A stretch of 64,000 nucleotides of DNA from Lysinibacillus macroides (GTDB lineage Bacteria; Bacillota; Bacilli; Bacillales_A; Planococcaceae), in the NCBI RefSeq assembly GCF_001281525.1, contig NZ_LGCI01000005.1, forward strand, positions 310,001-374,000, in the 5' to 3' direction. A program made the position numbers and the translations under genes. Shown here piece by piece: positions 1-8,188 of the stretch. The notes under the pieces are model-generated. The model searched no databases, was not told the DNA's origin, and was given only the letters and a program-made list of their open reading frames with translations. Numbering within the stretch: position 1 is the first letter of the stretch; each line of letters begins with the position of its first letter.

Positions 1-1754
1 TTGCCAATGAACGAGGGCATATTACAGATCGTGATGGTGAAAGTATTGTCACGAATAAGCTAGCACCAACTTTATACTTTATGCCTGCTCAAAGTAAGGA
101 TATTGAAGGAGCAGCCGAAAAGATTGCACAAGTTTTAGAAGTGGATAAAGAGAAGCTTCTCGAGAAGATGATGAAAAAAGATTACTTAGTCAAGCTTGCG
201 CCAGAAGGAAAAAATATCCCCTATGAAAAAGCAGTGAAATTACAAGGTATGCAAATTGAAGGGCTCTATAGTGGCGTGGATTATTCACGAGATTATCCCT
301 ATGGTACAATGCTTTCTCGATTTTTAGGATTTACAGGCTATGATGCACAGGGCCTAGCTGGGATTGAATATGAATATAATAAATTTTTAACCGCTAACTC
401 TTCTGCAATTCGTCTTTTTACGGATGCTAAGGGCAATAATTTATCTAATGTTGCAAGTGCTTGGAAAGCAGGAGAGGATGGTGCAACGATTGAGCTGACT
501 ATTGATGTGGATGTCCAGCAAGTTGTTGAGCGTGAATTATCGCAGGCAATGAAGCGCTATGATGCAGATCAGGCCTTGGCTATTGCGATGAATCCAAATA
601 ATGGCGAAATTTTAGCATTAGCCTCTTATCCAACTTTTCATCCTACTGACTATCAGTTAGTAGAACCAGCTATCTATAACCGAAATTTACCGGTATGGAT
701 GACCTATGAGCCAGGCTCTACTTTTAAAATTATTACCCTTAGTGCAGCATTGGAAGAAAATTTAGTGGATTTAGAAAACGATACATTTCATGATCCAGGG
801 TATACAATGGTTGCTGGTGCTAAGCTTCGATGCTGGAAGCGTGAGGGTCATGGTCATGAAACCTTTTTAGAGGTAGTTGAAAACTCCTGTAACCCAGGCT
901 TTATCGAACTAGGACAGCGACTAGGCAATGAACGCTTGCTGCAATATATTAAAGATTTTGGCTTTGGTCAAAAGACGGGTTCTAATATTGCTGGTGAAGC
1001 TTCAGGTATTTTATTTTCGAAGGAAGCCTTTGGACCAGTAGAACAGGCTACAACGTCATTTGGGCAGGGGGTAGCTGTTACACCGATTCAACAGGTGCAA
1101 GCGGTGGCAGCTGCTATCAATGGGGGCAAGCTTTATACGCCATATGTTGTAAAAAAGGTTTTTAATCCAAAAACAGGAGAGGTTATACAAGAAACGAAAT
1201 CAACTGTTAAAAATCAGGTGATTCGAGAGGAAACCTCTGCAAAGGTTCGAGGTGCATTGGAGTCTGTAGTGGCGAATGGCTCAGGGCGACAAGCCTTTCG
1301 AGATGGCTTACGAATTGGTGGTAAAACAGGAACGGCTCAGAAGGTTGAAAATAGCCGTTATATAAGTGGAGAGTACATTGTATCATTTATTGGCTTTGCC
1401 CCAGCAGACAATCCACAAATCGTAGTCTATGTAGCAGTTGACAATCCAAAAAAGACAACACAATTTGGTGGAGTTGTAGCAGCACCTATTGTTGGGCAAA
1501 TTATTGAGGATGTTGCACCTTTTGTTGGTATTGAAAAATCAAAGGAACAGCTAGAAAAGGATTATCGTTATGGGGATCCAATTACTGTGAAGGTACCGAA
1601 TTTTATCGGTCAAACAAAAGATGATATTGCTAAGCAATTTTATCCATTCCGTATAGAATGGCATGGAGAGGGCACTAAAATTGGCAATCAATTGCCTGAA
1701 GTGGATAGTGTTATCAAACAAGATGGTACCATTCATTTATATTTGGAGAACTAA
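1..1754 (+). CDS. spoVD: SpoVD, sporulation-specific penicillin-binding protein (5' end outside window)
   Basis: The reading frame is already open at base 3, so the N-terminal membrane anchor lies outside the window; 583 codons are visible. SpoVD is a class B transpeptidase that cross-links spore cortex peptidoglycan together with SpoVE. The three penicillin-binding motifs are present: STFK (Ser codon at 717, Lys at 726), SCN (885-893) and KTG (1323-1331). The dimerisation domain precedes them and one PASTA-like domain closes the protein (about nt 1575-1750). The single PASTA domain, the projected length near 640 residues and stretches such as YNRNLPVW and RCWKR favour SpoVD over the vegetative PBP2B, which is normally the gene just upstream. 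Assignment as SpoVD is confident but not absolute, because PBP2B paralogues share the core. Confidence 0.9.
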   Translation, partial: ANERGHITDRDGESIVTNKLAPTLYFMPAQSKDIEGAAEKIAQVLEVDKEKLLEKMMKKDYLVKLAPEGKNIPYEKAVKLQGMQIEGLYSGVDYSRDYPYGTMLSRFLGFTGYDAQGLAGIEYEYNKFLTANSSAIRLFTDAKGNNLSNVASAWKAGEDGATIELTIDVDVQQVVERELSQAMKRYDADQALAIAMNPNNGEILALASYPTFHPTDYQLVEPAIYNRNLPVWMTYEPGSTFKIITLSAALEENLVDLENDTFHDPGYTMVAGAKLRCWKREGHGHETFLEVVENSCNPGFIELGQRLGNERLLQYIKDFGFGQKTGSNIAGEASGILFSKEAFGPVEQATTSFGQGVAVTPIQQVQAVAAAINGGKLYTPYVVKKVFNPKTGEVIQETKSTVKNQVIREETSAKVRGALESVVANGSGRQAFRDGLRIGGKTGTAQKVENSRYISGEYIVSFIGFAPADNPQIVVYVAVDNPKKTTQFGGVVAAPIVGQIIEDVAPFVGIEKSKEQLEKDYRYGDPITVKVPNFIGQTKDDIAKQFYPFRIEWHGEGTKIGNQLPEVDSVIKQDGTIHLYLEN

Positions 1755-1880
1755 TATAACTTTACCTTTAAAAAATGGGAAAAAACCACTATTATTATGA
1801 AGGGTAGTAATAAATACAATGAAAGTTTATGCTTTTTTCCGAGAGAAGAAAGTGAAACAAGATTTAAAGGAGATTTTTCA

Positions 1881-2852
1881 ATGAAACTCGCAACAACACT
1901 TACCATTTTAGCTCTTGCTTTTATAGTAACAGTTATCCTGGCACCAATTTGTATTCCACTTCTTCGCCGTCTAAAATTTGGGCAAAGTATTCGTGAGGAA
2001 GGGCCAAAATCCCATATGAAAAAAGCTGGTACACCGACGATGGGAGGAATTATTTTCTTAATTTCTATCCTCCTAACAACTGTGGGTGTAGGTAGCTTTT
2101 TAGACTTATTAACAACCCAAACCATTGTGCTGCTATTAGTATTAGCAGGGTTTGGATTAATCGGTTTATTGGATGATGGCTTAAAGGTTGTTTTTAAACG
2201 AAATTTAGGGTTAACCTCACTTCAAAAGCTGATTGGTCAAATTGTTATTGCCATTCTTGCTTATTTCCTTCTGCATATCGCATCGTTTGATACGACGCTT
2301 GCGATTCCGTTTACAGAGTGGATAATTGATCTTGAAGTTTTCTATGTAGCCTTTTTAATTTTCTGGTTAGTAGGCTTTTCCAATGCAGTGAATTTAACGG
2401 ATGGCTTGGATGGATTAGTAGCGGGAACAGCGTCTATTGCCTTTGCCGCATTTGGTGTTATTGCGCTCTTCCAAAGCCAAGCAGATATCGCTCTATTTGC
2501 ATTTGCTGTAACAGGCGCATTATTAGGATTTTTACTATTTAATGCTAATCCAGCAAAGGTATTTATGGGGGATACAGGTTCATTAGCATTAGGTGGCGCA
2601 TTAGCAATGGTATCAGTCTTAGTAAAAGAAGAGTTTTTACTATTGTTGGTGGGCTTGGTATTTGTGATTGAAACATTATCTGTTATTTTGCAGGTAGGTA
2701 GCTTTAAGCTTCGAAAGAAACGTATTTTTAAAATGAGTCCTATCCATCATCATTTTGAATTATCAGGGTGGTCAGAATGGAAAGTAGTGCTTGTGTTCTG
2801 GTCAACTGCCCTAGCAGTAGCATTGATTGCAGTCTTATCGGAGGCGTTTTAA
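1881..2852 (+). CDS. mraY: MraY, phospho-MurNAc-pentapeptide translocase
   Basis: MraY transfers phospho-MurNAc-pentapeptide from UDP to undecaprenyl phosphate, making lipid I at the inner face of the membrane. The 323-residue protein is highly hydrophobic, with about ten membrane segments, matching the usual length near 324. Family motifs are visible: Asp-Asp at residues 98-99, NLTD at 171-174 and HHHFE starting at 289. An upstream in-frame ATG at 1797 exists, but the start at 1881 has the strong AAAGGAG site at 1866-1872 and gives the family length. In B. subtilis murE sits between spoVD and mraY; here only 126 non-coding bases separate them. The stop codon overlaps the murD start as TAATG. 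Confidence 0.97.
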   Translation: MKLATTLTILALAFIVTVILAPICIPLLRRLKFGQSIREEGPKSHMKKAGTPTMGGIIFLISILLTTVGVGSFLDLLTTQTIVLLLVLAGFGLIGLLDDGLKVVFKRNLGLTSLQKLIGQIVIAILAYFLLHIASFDTTLAIPFTEWIIDLEVFYVAFLIFWLVGFSNAVNLTDGLDGLVAGTASIAFAAFGVIALFQSQADIALFAFAVTGALLGFLLFNANPAKVFMGDTGSLALGGALAMVSVLVKEEFLLLLVGLVFVIETLSVILQVGSFKLRKKRIFKMSPIHHHFELSGWSEWKVVLVFWSTALAVALIAVLSEAF

Positions 2853-4201
2853 TGAAAAACTATACAGATTTACAACATAAAAAGGTACTTGTGTTAGGCC
2901 TAGCCAAAAGTGGTGTGGCAGCTGCTGAAATTTTACATGAGCTTGGCGCCTTTGTAACAGTCAATGATTCTAAACCATTTGATGAAAGCCCAGATGCACA
3001 GGGTTTATTACAAAAAGGCATTACAGTAATTTGTGGCCGCCATCCTGAGGATTTACTTGATGAGGGCTTTGAATTAGTAGTGAAAAATCCAGGGATTCCT
3101 TATAGTAATCGCATTGTGGCAGATGCGATTAGCCGAGAGATTCCTGTCTGGACAGAAATTGAACTTGCTTATTTAATTAGCGAAGCACCGTTTATTGGTA
3201 TTACAGGCTCAAATGGTAAAACAACAACGACAACATTAATTTTTGATATGCTCAATAAAGGTAATAAAAATCCGTTAATTGCTGGTAATATCGGCACGGT
3301 AGCCTGTGGTGTAGCGAAAGAAGCAACGCAGGATCATGTTATTGTGACAGAGTTATCTTCGTTTCAATTAATGGGGACGCAAACATTTAAGCCTAAAATT
3401 GCTATTTTAACAAATCTCTATGATGCTCATCTCGATTATCATGGGACATTTGATAATTATGCACAAGCAAAGTTTGCTGTTGCGCGTAATCAAGATAGCA
3501 GTGATTATTTTATTTATAATGCGGATCAATCGATTGTTGCGGATTATGCAGCACGTTCAAATGCGCAAAAAATTCCATTTAGTGTGAGCAGCCGAACAGA
3601 AAATGGTATTAGTGCAGATGATACAATGATTTACTGGCAAGGAGAACCATATATGGAACGCGCAAATATTGCCCTGCCAGGTAAGCATAATTTAGAAAAT
3701 ATTTTAGCAGCCGTTGCCGCCTGTATATTAATCGGTTGTGAGAAAGAAAAAATGGAAGAAGTTTTAGCGACATTTGGGGGTGTAAGACATCGTACACAAT
3801 TTGTCCGTGAGTGGAATGGTCGAAAGATTTACAATGACTCCAAAGCAACAAACTGTTTAGCTACAAAGAGTGCATTAGATGCCTTCCAAGTACCTGTTAT
3901 TTTACTAGCAGGCGGCTTAGATCGCGGGCACTCTTTTGAAGAATTACGCCCTTGTATGCATCATGTAAAAGGTGTTGTTGCATTTGGCGAAACGGGTTTA
4001 CGTTTTGTAGAGTTTGCGAAATCCTGTGGTGTTTCACAAACAGTTATTGCCCAAAATGTAGAAGATGCTGTACATTATGCAGCACCGATGTCAGCAGAGG
4101 GTGATGTAATTTTATTATCGCCAGCATGTGCAAGTTGGGATCAATATGACAGCTTTGAAATACGTGGCGATGTTTTTATTGATGCTGTAATGAAGCTGTA
4201 A
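2852..4201 (+). CDS. murD: MurD, UDP-MurNAc-L-alanine:D-glutamate ligase
   Basis: MurD adds D-glutamate to UDP-MurNAc-L-Ala in the cytoplasm using ATP. The 449-residue product has the N-terminal UDP-binding Rossmann domain (VLVLGLAKSG near residue 12), the Mur-ligase P-loop GSNGKTTTT with the lysine at residue 123, and the C-terminal ligase domain with LLAGGLDRG. The start at 2852 overlaps the mraY stop by one base and has GGAGG at 2840-2844; an in-frame ATG at 2768 lies inside mraY and would add 28 unlikely residues. Length matches B. subtilis MurD (451). It is translationally coupled to mraY. Confidence 0.97.
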   Translation: MKNYTDLQHKKVLVLGLAKSGVAAAEILHELGAFVTVNDSKPFDESPDAQGLLQKGITVICGRHPEDLLDEGFELVVKNPGIPYSNRIVADAISREIPVWTEIELAYLISEAPFIGITGSNGKTTTTTLIFDMLNKGNKNPLIAGNIGTVACGVAKEATQDHVIVTELSSFQLMGTQTFKPKIAILTNLYDAHLDYHGTFDNYAQAKFAVARNQDSSDYFIYNADQSIVADYAARSNAQKIPFSVSSRTENGISADDTMIYWQGEPYMERANIALPGKHNLENILAAVAACILIGCEKEKMEEVLATFGGVRHRTQFVREWNGRKIYNDSKATNCLATKSALDAFQVPVILLAGGLDRGHSFEELRPCMHHVKGVVAFGETGLRFVEFAKSCGVSQTVIAQNVEDAVHYAAPMSAEGDVILLSPACASWDQYDSFEIRGDVFIDAVMKL

Positions 4202-4241
4202 TGGCGCTGTAACTATTTTAGAATATACTTGACTTGGAAGG

Positions 4242-5321
4242 ATGGCATTACTGAGAGGGAAAGAAAGCTACTTATTGCTCGTCACAACTTTGATGCTATC
4301 AATAATCGGCATTATTTTCGTCTATTCTGCAGGTACGTATTGGAGTGCCATTCATTATAGTGGAAAAATGCCGTTTTATATGAAGCAAAGTGTCTATTTT
4401 GTTGTCGCTATGATCGTGTTTTTCATCACGATTCGCTTAAATATTTTAAGAGAGCAATCCTTTTGGAAAATGGCTTATATATTTTCGCTTATTTTACTTG
4501 TCCTTGTGCTAATCCCAGGAATTGGACTTGTACGAAATGGCTCTCAAAGCTGGATTGGTATAGGTCCATTAACAATTCAGCCAGCAGAGCTAGCGAAAAT
4601 TACAGTCATTGTGTATTTGAGCCATATACTGGCACAACATAAAACAGGAGCACCGATTGTCAATTGGTGTCATGGCTTGATTTTGCTTTTACCTGTTGCG
4701 CTTATTATGTTGCAGCCTGATTTTGGTTCTGTATTTATTCTAGTCGTTTCAGTGTTTTTATTATTTTTTGTGGCAGGTTATCCTTTAAAGCTATATGCCA
4801 TTATTATGCTGGCTGGCATTGCAGGATTAGTAGGGATGATTGTGACAGCACCGTACCGACTCAAACGAATAGAGGCATTTCTTGACCCTTGGGCTGATCC
4901 ATTGGTAAGTGGATTTCAAGCGGTCCAATCACTAATGGCAATTGGACCAGCTGGGATTTTTGGACATGGCTTTGGTCAAAGTCGCCAGAAGTTTTTATAC
5001 TTACCAGAGCCGCAAAATGATTTTATTTATGCCATTATTTTAGAAGAGGTTGGATTAATCGGTGGTCTTGTTATTCTAGCTCTTTTTGTACTTGTTATTT
5101 ATGCAGGCTATAAATTTGCTGTACAGGCTAAAACACGAACATCCTACTATGCCATTATAGGGCTTGTGACAATGCTGATGGTGCAAGCGTTTCTTAATAT
5201 AGCTGTAGTAATTGGTTTAGTGCCAGTAACAGGCGTAACATTGCCCTTTATTAGCTACGGCGGAACATCTTTAGTAACAATGTGGTTAATAATAGGTATT
5301 ATTTATCAATTAGCGAAATAA
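4242..5321 (+). CDS. spoVE: SpoVE, SEDS-family glycosyltransferase
   Basis: SEDS proteins polymerise lipid II and act with a class B PBP; in this position the partner is SpoVD. The 359-residue protein has about ten membrane segments and SEDS signatures: VPGIG-like LIPGIGLVRNGSQSWIG, the PEPQNDFIYAI loop, and SYGGTS near the C-terminus. SpoVE of B. subtilis has 366 residues and the same place after murD. The annotated ATG lies directly against GGAAGG (4236-4241) with no spacer, which is odd; a CTG at 4251 would have normal spacing, so the exact start is open. FtsW is the main alternative name. murG and murB, which normally follow, are absent. Confidence 0.88.
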   Translation: MALLRGKESYLLLVTTLMLSIIGIIFVYSAGTYWSAIHYSGKMPFYMKQSVYFVVAMIVFFITIRLNILREQSFWKMAYIFSLILLVLVLIPGIGLVRNGSQSWIGIGPLTIQPAELAKITVIVYLSHILAQHKTGAPIVNWCHGLILLLPVALIMLQPDFGSVFILVVSVFLLFFVAGYPLKLYAIIMLAGIAGLVGMIVTAPYRLKRIEAFLDPWADPLVSGFQAVQSLMAIGPAGIFGHGFGQSRQKFLYLPEPQNDFIYAIILEEVGLIGGLVILALFVLVIYAGYKFAVQAKTRTSYYAIIGLVTMLMVQAFLNIAVVIGLVPVTGVTLPFISYGGTSLVTMWLIIGIIYQLAK

Positions 5322-5341
5322 ATATAAAGGAGGGGTACTTT

Positions 5342-6172
5342 TTGGAGAAAGTAATTGATATAGAAGATCGTATACCTACGCTAAAAAAGCGACGAAAAAA
5401 GCGTACAAATCGGAAATTTATCGTACTCATATTACTTTTCTTTATTGTTTTAGCGGTACTCCTTTATTTTCAATCTCCGTACAGCGATATTAAGAAAATT
5501 ACTGTCGATGGGGCTAAGCTTGCAGATAAGCAATACTATTTGGAAGTGAGTACGCTTGCACCAGGTAAATCGATGTGGGGTTTTAAAGTCGAAGATATTG
5601 AAAAGCAGTTACTAAAGGATGAATGGGTAAAGGAAGCTCATGTGAAGCGTAATTGGCTGCAAGGCGTTACGATTACTATTAAAGAATGGAAAAAAGTTGC
5701 GTACTTAGCTGGTGACGGTACCTATTATCCTTTGCTTGAAAATGGCAAGCGTTTCGAGCAAGCAGGTAATGATTATCCCATTGATGCCCCTGTTTTTCTT
5801 GGCATAACTGGCGAAAAAACGATTCATAAGCTTGTGGAGCAACTAGCCCAGTTAAAGCCAGAGGTATTAGCTTTGATTTCTCAGGTTAACACAAATAATA
5901 ATGAAACGAATCCAAATGCAGTGAAGCTTTATATGAATGATGGCTATGAAGTACGAGCGGTTGTTCAAACATTAGCGGAAAAGTTAAATTATTACCCTTC
6001 AATTGTAGCACAAATTGCTAACTTGGAAAAAGGTGTCATCGATTTAGAGGTTGGCTCCTTTTATCGACCTTTTAATGAGGAGTATAATAAGCTAGACCTC
6101 GACATGGGAGCTGGTGTAGATGGGGAAATGGTTAACCAGGAAGTGACAGAAGATGAACAACAAGAAGAATAG
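5342..6172 (+). CDS. divIB: DivIB/FtsQ, division septum protein
   Basis: DivIB is a bitopic membrane protein of the divisome that stabilises the FtsL-DivIC-PBP2B complex. The 276-residue product has a short basic cytoplasmic tail (KKRRKKRTNRK, about residues 15-25), one membrane segment (about 26-46), and an outside POTRA-type domain beginning near SPYSDIKKITVDG. A very acidic tail ends the protein. The start is TTG at 5342, supported by AAAGGAGGGG at 5327-5336; the longer in-frame ATG at 5282 lies inside spoVE. The gene follows spoVE by 20 bases and its end overlaps the next gene by 20 bases. Confidence 0.93.
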   Translation: MEKVIDIEDRIPTLKKRRKKRTNRKFIVLILLFFIVLAVLLYFQSPYSDIKKITVDGAKLADKQYYLEVSTLAPGKSMWGFKVEDIEKQLLKDEWVKEAHVKRNWLQGVTITIKEWKKVAYLAGDGTYYPLLENGKRFEQAGNDYPIDAPVFLGITGEKTIHKLVEQLAQLKPEVLALISQVNTNNNETNPNAVKLYMNDGYEVRAVVQTLAEKLNYYPSIVAQIANLEKGVIDLEVGSFYRPFNEEYNKLDLDMGAGVDGEMVNQEVTEDEQQEE

Positions 6173-6878
6173 CAAGGGAAGTTTTTTCACTAGAAAACAA
6201 TTTGAATTATTGATTGTTTGTATAACAACAGGATTTATTATTGGCTATTCATACAACCAGGCGCAAGATAAACGTGAAGCCGGCACCATAGATTCCGAGC
6301 TTTTTGAGCAAGAAGAGTCGTACCGTGAGGAGCTAATCGCACAGCAGGAACGCAACAAGGAACTTTCTGAGGAGTTAAACAGTCTACAAGAACAAATTCG
6401 GAAATATGAAAAATCATTTGCTGCTGATGAAAAAGCCTATCAAAAGCTAGTGGAGCAGGCTGAGGATTTACGGCTATTACTTGGTGAGTTAAAGGGTGAG
6501 GGGAAGGGCGTACGCATCACATTGCAAGATGGTGACTATGATCCAAAATCCTTTAATCCTAATGATTATATCGTCCATGAAAGCCATATTTTTAAATTGC
6601 TAAATGAGCTTAAAATTTCAGGTGCTCAAGCAATTGCCATCAATGGACAACGTGTAATGGCTACCTCCTATATTCGCTGTAATGGTCCAGTGATAACAAT
6701 TGATGGTACACAGCATCCCGCTCCATTTGTCATTGAAGCGATTGGTGATGCTAAAACATTATTGGCTTCTTTAAATCTAAATGGTGGTGTAGTCGATCAG
6801 TTATTAAACGATAACATCGTGGTGTCACTAGAAGAAAGTCAGAAGCTGACAATGCCAAAAGTAAAAGTAGAAAGTTAA
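6153..6878 (+). CDS. ylxW: DUF881 family protein, YlxW-like
   Basis: The 241-residue protein has one N-terminal membrane segment (about residues 15-32), a coiled-coil rich in Glu, Gln and Leu (about 45-110), and the DUF881 domain with the typical KGEGKGVRITL, NELKISGAQAIAINGQRV and GPVITI blocks. The molecular role of DUF881 proteins is not established; the membrane anchor plus coiled coil and the place between divIB and ftsA suggest a cell-envelope or division-associated role, which is inference. It overlaps divIB by 20 bases. Length is close to B. subtilis YlxW (231). A second DUF881 gene follows. Confidence 0.88.
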   Translation: MNNKKNSKGSFFTRKQFELLIVCITTGFIIGYSYNQAQDKREAGTIDSELFEQEESYREELIAQQERNKELSEELNSLQEQIRKYEKSFAADEKAYQKLVEQAEDLRLLLGELKGEGKGVRITLQDGDYDPKSFNPNDYIVHESHIFKLLNELKISGAQAIAINGQRVMATSYIRCNGPVITIDGTQHPAPFVIEAIGDAKTLLASLNLNGGVVDQLLNDNIVVSLEESQKLTMPKVKVES

Positions 6879-6999
6879 GGACAAGCTCTATTTCACATTG
6901 AATGTCCAATGTTAGCCTCCAATAAGTGGGGAATTGTAGAAATTTACAATTTAGGATCGTATTCTAAGGAGGCATACGATACGTCTAGGAGGGGCTATT

Positions 7000-7719
7000 T
7001 TGCAAAGAAATATGTATACCCGAATAACGATCGTGCTATTTATTATCGGTTTGATGATAGCGGTACAGTACAATACCATGCAAAAACCAGCTGAGCGAGA
7101 TACACGAGATATTTGGGCAATCAGAGAGGAATTAGCACAAGAAAAACAACGACATTCCACATTACTGGCAGAAATTCGCTCACTGCAGGAAGTAGTGGGT
7201 CGCTATGAGCAATCTGAAAAAGTGAATCAGCAGGCAGCTTTAACAGAAACATTCAATCGTTTAAAGCTACAGGCGGGCCTGACGGAAGTCAAGGGGCCAG
7301 GGGTGATACTTCGTGTTGAACCAGCCGCTGAATTAATAGCAATGGGTTACGAAATAAAAGAAATTTCACCAGATTTATTAACACAGTTATTAAATGAGCT
7401 TTTTAAGAACGATGCTACAAGTGTTTCGATAGACGGAAATCGTGTTGTTCAAACAACCGCTATTCGAGACATTAATGGAAGGACAACGGTGAATAGTCTA
7501 CCACTTTCTTCGCCACCTTTTGCAATTTATGTTGGGACAAGCGATTTTAAGGCAGCTCAAAAAATGTATAATTCGCTACAAGCCTCCACATTTATTGATT
7601 CGTTTTATTTAGATAATTATAAATTAGTGATTGAAGAGCCCATCGAACACTTACAAATACCAGCATTTGATCAGCCATTGACAAATGATTATTTAGCAGA
7701 GGTAAAAAAAGGAGATTAA
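7000..7719 (+). CDS. ylxX: DUF881 family protein, YlxX-like
   Basis: This is the second of two adjacent DUF881 genes. The 239-residue product has an N-terminal membrane segment (about residues 8-24), a coiled-coil (about 40-85) and a DUF881 domain with EVKGPGVILRV, NELFKNDATSVSIDGNRVV and a C-terminal IPAF-containing tail. The start is TTG at 7000, five bases after AGGAGGGG (6987-6994); the alternative ATG at 7012 would be too far from that site. The 121-base gap before it is the only sizeable gap between divIB and sbp. Function is unknown. Confidence 0.87.
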   Translation: MQRNMYTRITIVLFIIGLMIAVQYNTMQKPAERDTRDIWAIREELAQEKQRHSTLLAEIRSLQEVVGRYEQSEKVNQQAALTETFNRLKLQAGLTEVKGPGVILRVEPAAELIAMGYEIKEISPDLLTQLLNELFKNDATSVSIDGNRVVQTTAIRDINGRTTVNSLPLSSPPFAIYVGTSDFKAAQKMYNSLQASTFIDSFYLDNYKLVIEEPIEHLQIPAFDQPLTNDYLAEVKKGD

Positions 7720-7722
7720 TAT

Positions 7723-8094
7723 ATGTGGCTACCATTTTTAGGTTTGATATTTGGACTTGCCCTTGGCTTATTAACAAATATACAAATCCCCTCTATGTAT
7801 GAAAATTATCTGTCAATAGCTGTGTTAGCAGCTTTAGATACATTATTTGGTGGTATTCGTGCTCAATTACAACAAGTATATGATGACAAAGTATTTCTAT
7901 CAGGATTCTTTTTTAATATTGTGCTCGCAGCAGGATTAGCCTTTTTAGGCGTGAATTTAGGGATAGATTTGTATTTAGCAGCCATTTTCGCTTTTGGTGT
8001 ACGTTTATTCCAAAATATAGCAATAATTAGGCGTATTTTACTAATACGCATAGATAAGAAACGTCACAATAATAAGAAAACTCCCGTAGAATAA
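7723..8094 (+). CDS. sbp: Small basic protein Sbp (DUF1290)
   Basis: The 123-residue protein is almost entirely hydrophobic with about four membrane segments and a basic tail (IRIDKKRHNNKK), matching the small basic protein family that lies immediately upstream of ftsA in many Bacilli (121 residues in B. subtilis). The family block LAALDTLFGGIRAQL is clear near residue 35. No biochemical function is known. It begins three bases after ylxX and has GGAG at 7711-7714 as ribosome site. Confidence 0.9.
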   Translation: MWLPFLGLIFGLALGLLTNIQIPSMYENYLSIAVLAALDTLFGGIRAQLQQVYDDKVFLSGFFFNIVLAAGLAFLGVNLGIDLYLAAIFAFGVRLFQNIAIIRRILLIRIDKKRHNNKKTPVE

Positions 8095-8120
8095 GAGAAA
8101 AATTGACCAAAATACCCGAT

Positions 8121-8149
8121 TTGCTTAGACATTATGCTAAATTTACAAT
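8121..8149 (+). promoter_or_regulatory. Candidate sigma-A promoter for ftsA-ftsZ
   Basis: TTGCTT (8121-8126) and TACAAT (8144-8149) are separated by 17 bases and lie 40 bases upstream of the ftsA start, in the 94-base gap after sbp. Several promoters serve ftsAZ in B. subtilis, so an internal promoter here is expected. The call rests on sequence match only. Confidence 0.5.
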
Positions 8150-8188
8150 AGAATGAAAATAAGAGTATTTCCAAGGAGGTGCAGCGAA

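Noticed and set aside
1..1754. PBP2B (pbpB) instead of SpoVD
   Set aside because: A single C-terminal PASTA-like domain, projected length and closeness to the SpoVD-type sequence blocks and SpoVE favour SpoVD.
6909..7094. 61-codon frame before ylxX
   Set aside because: It overlaps the ylxX start in another frame and has no recognisable domain.
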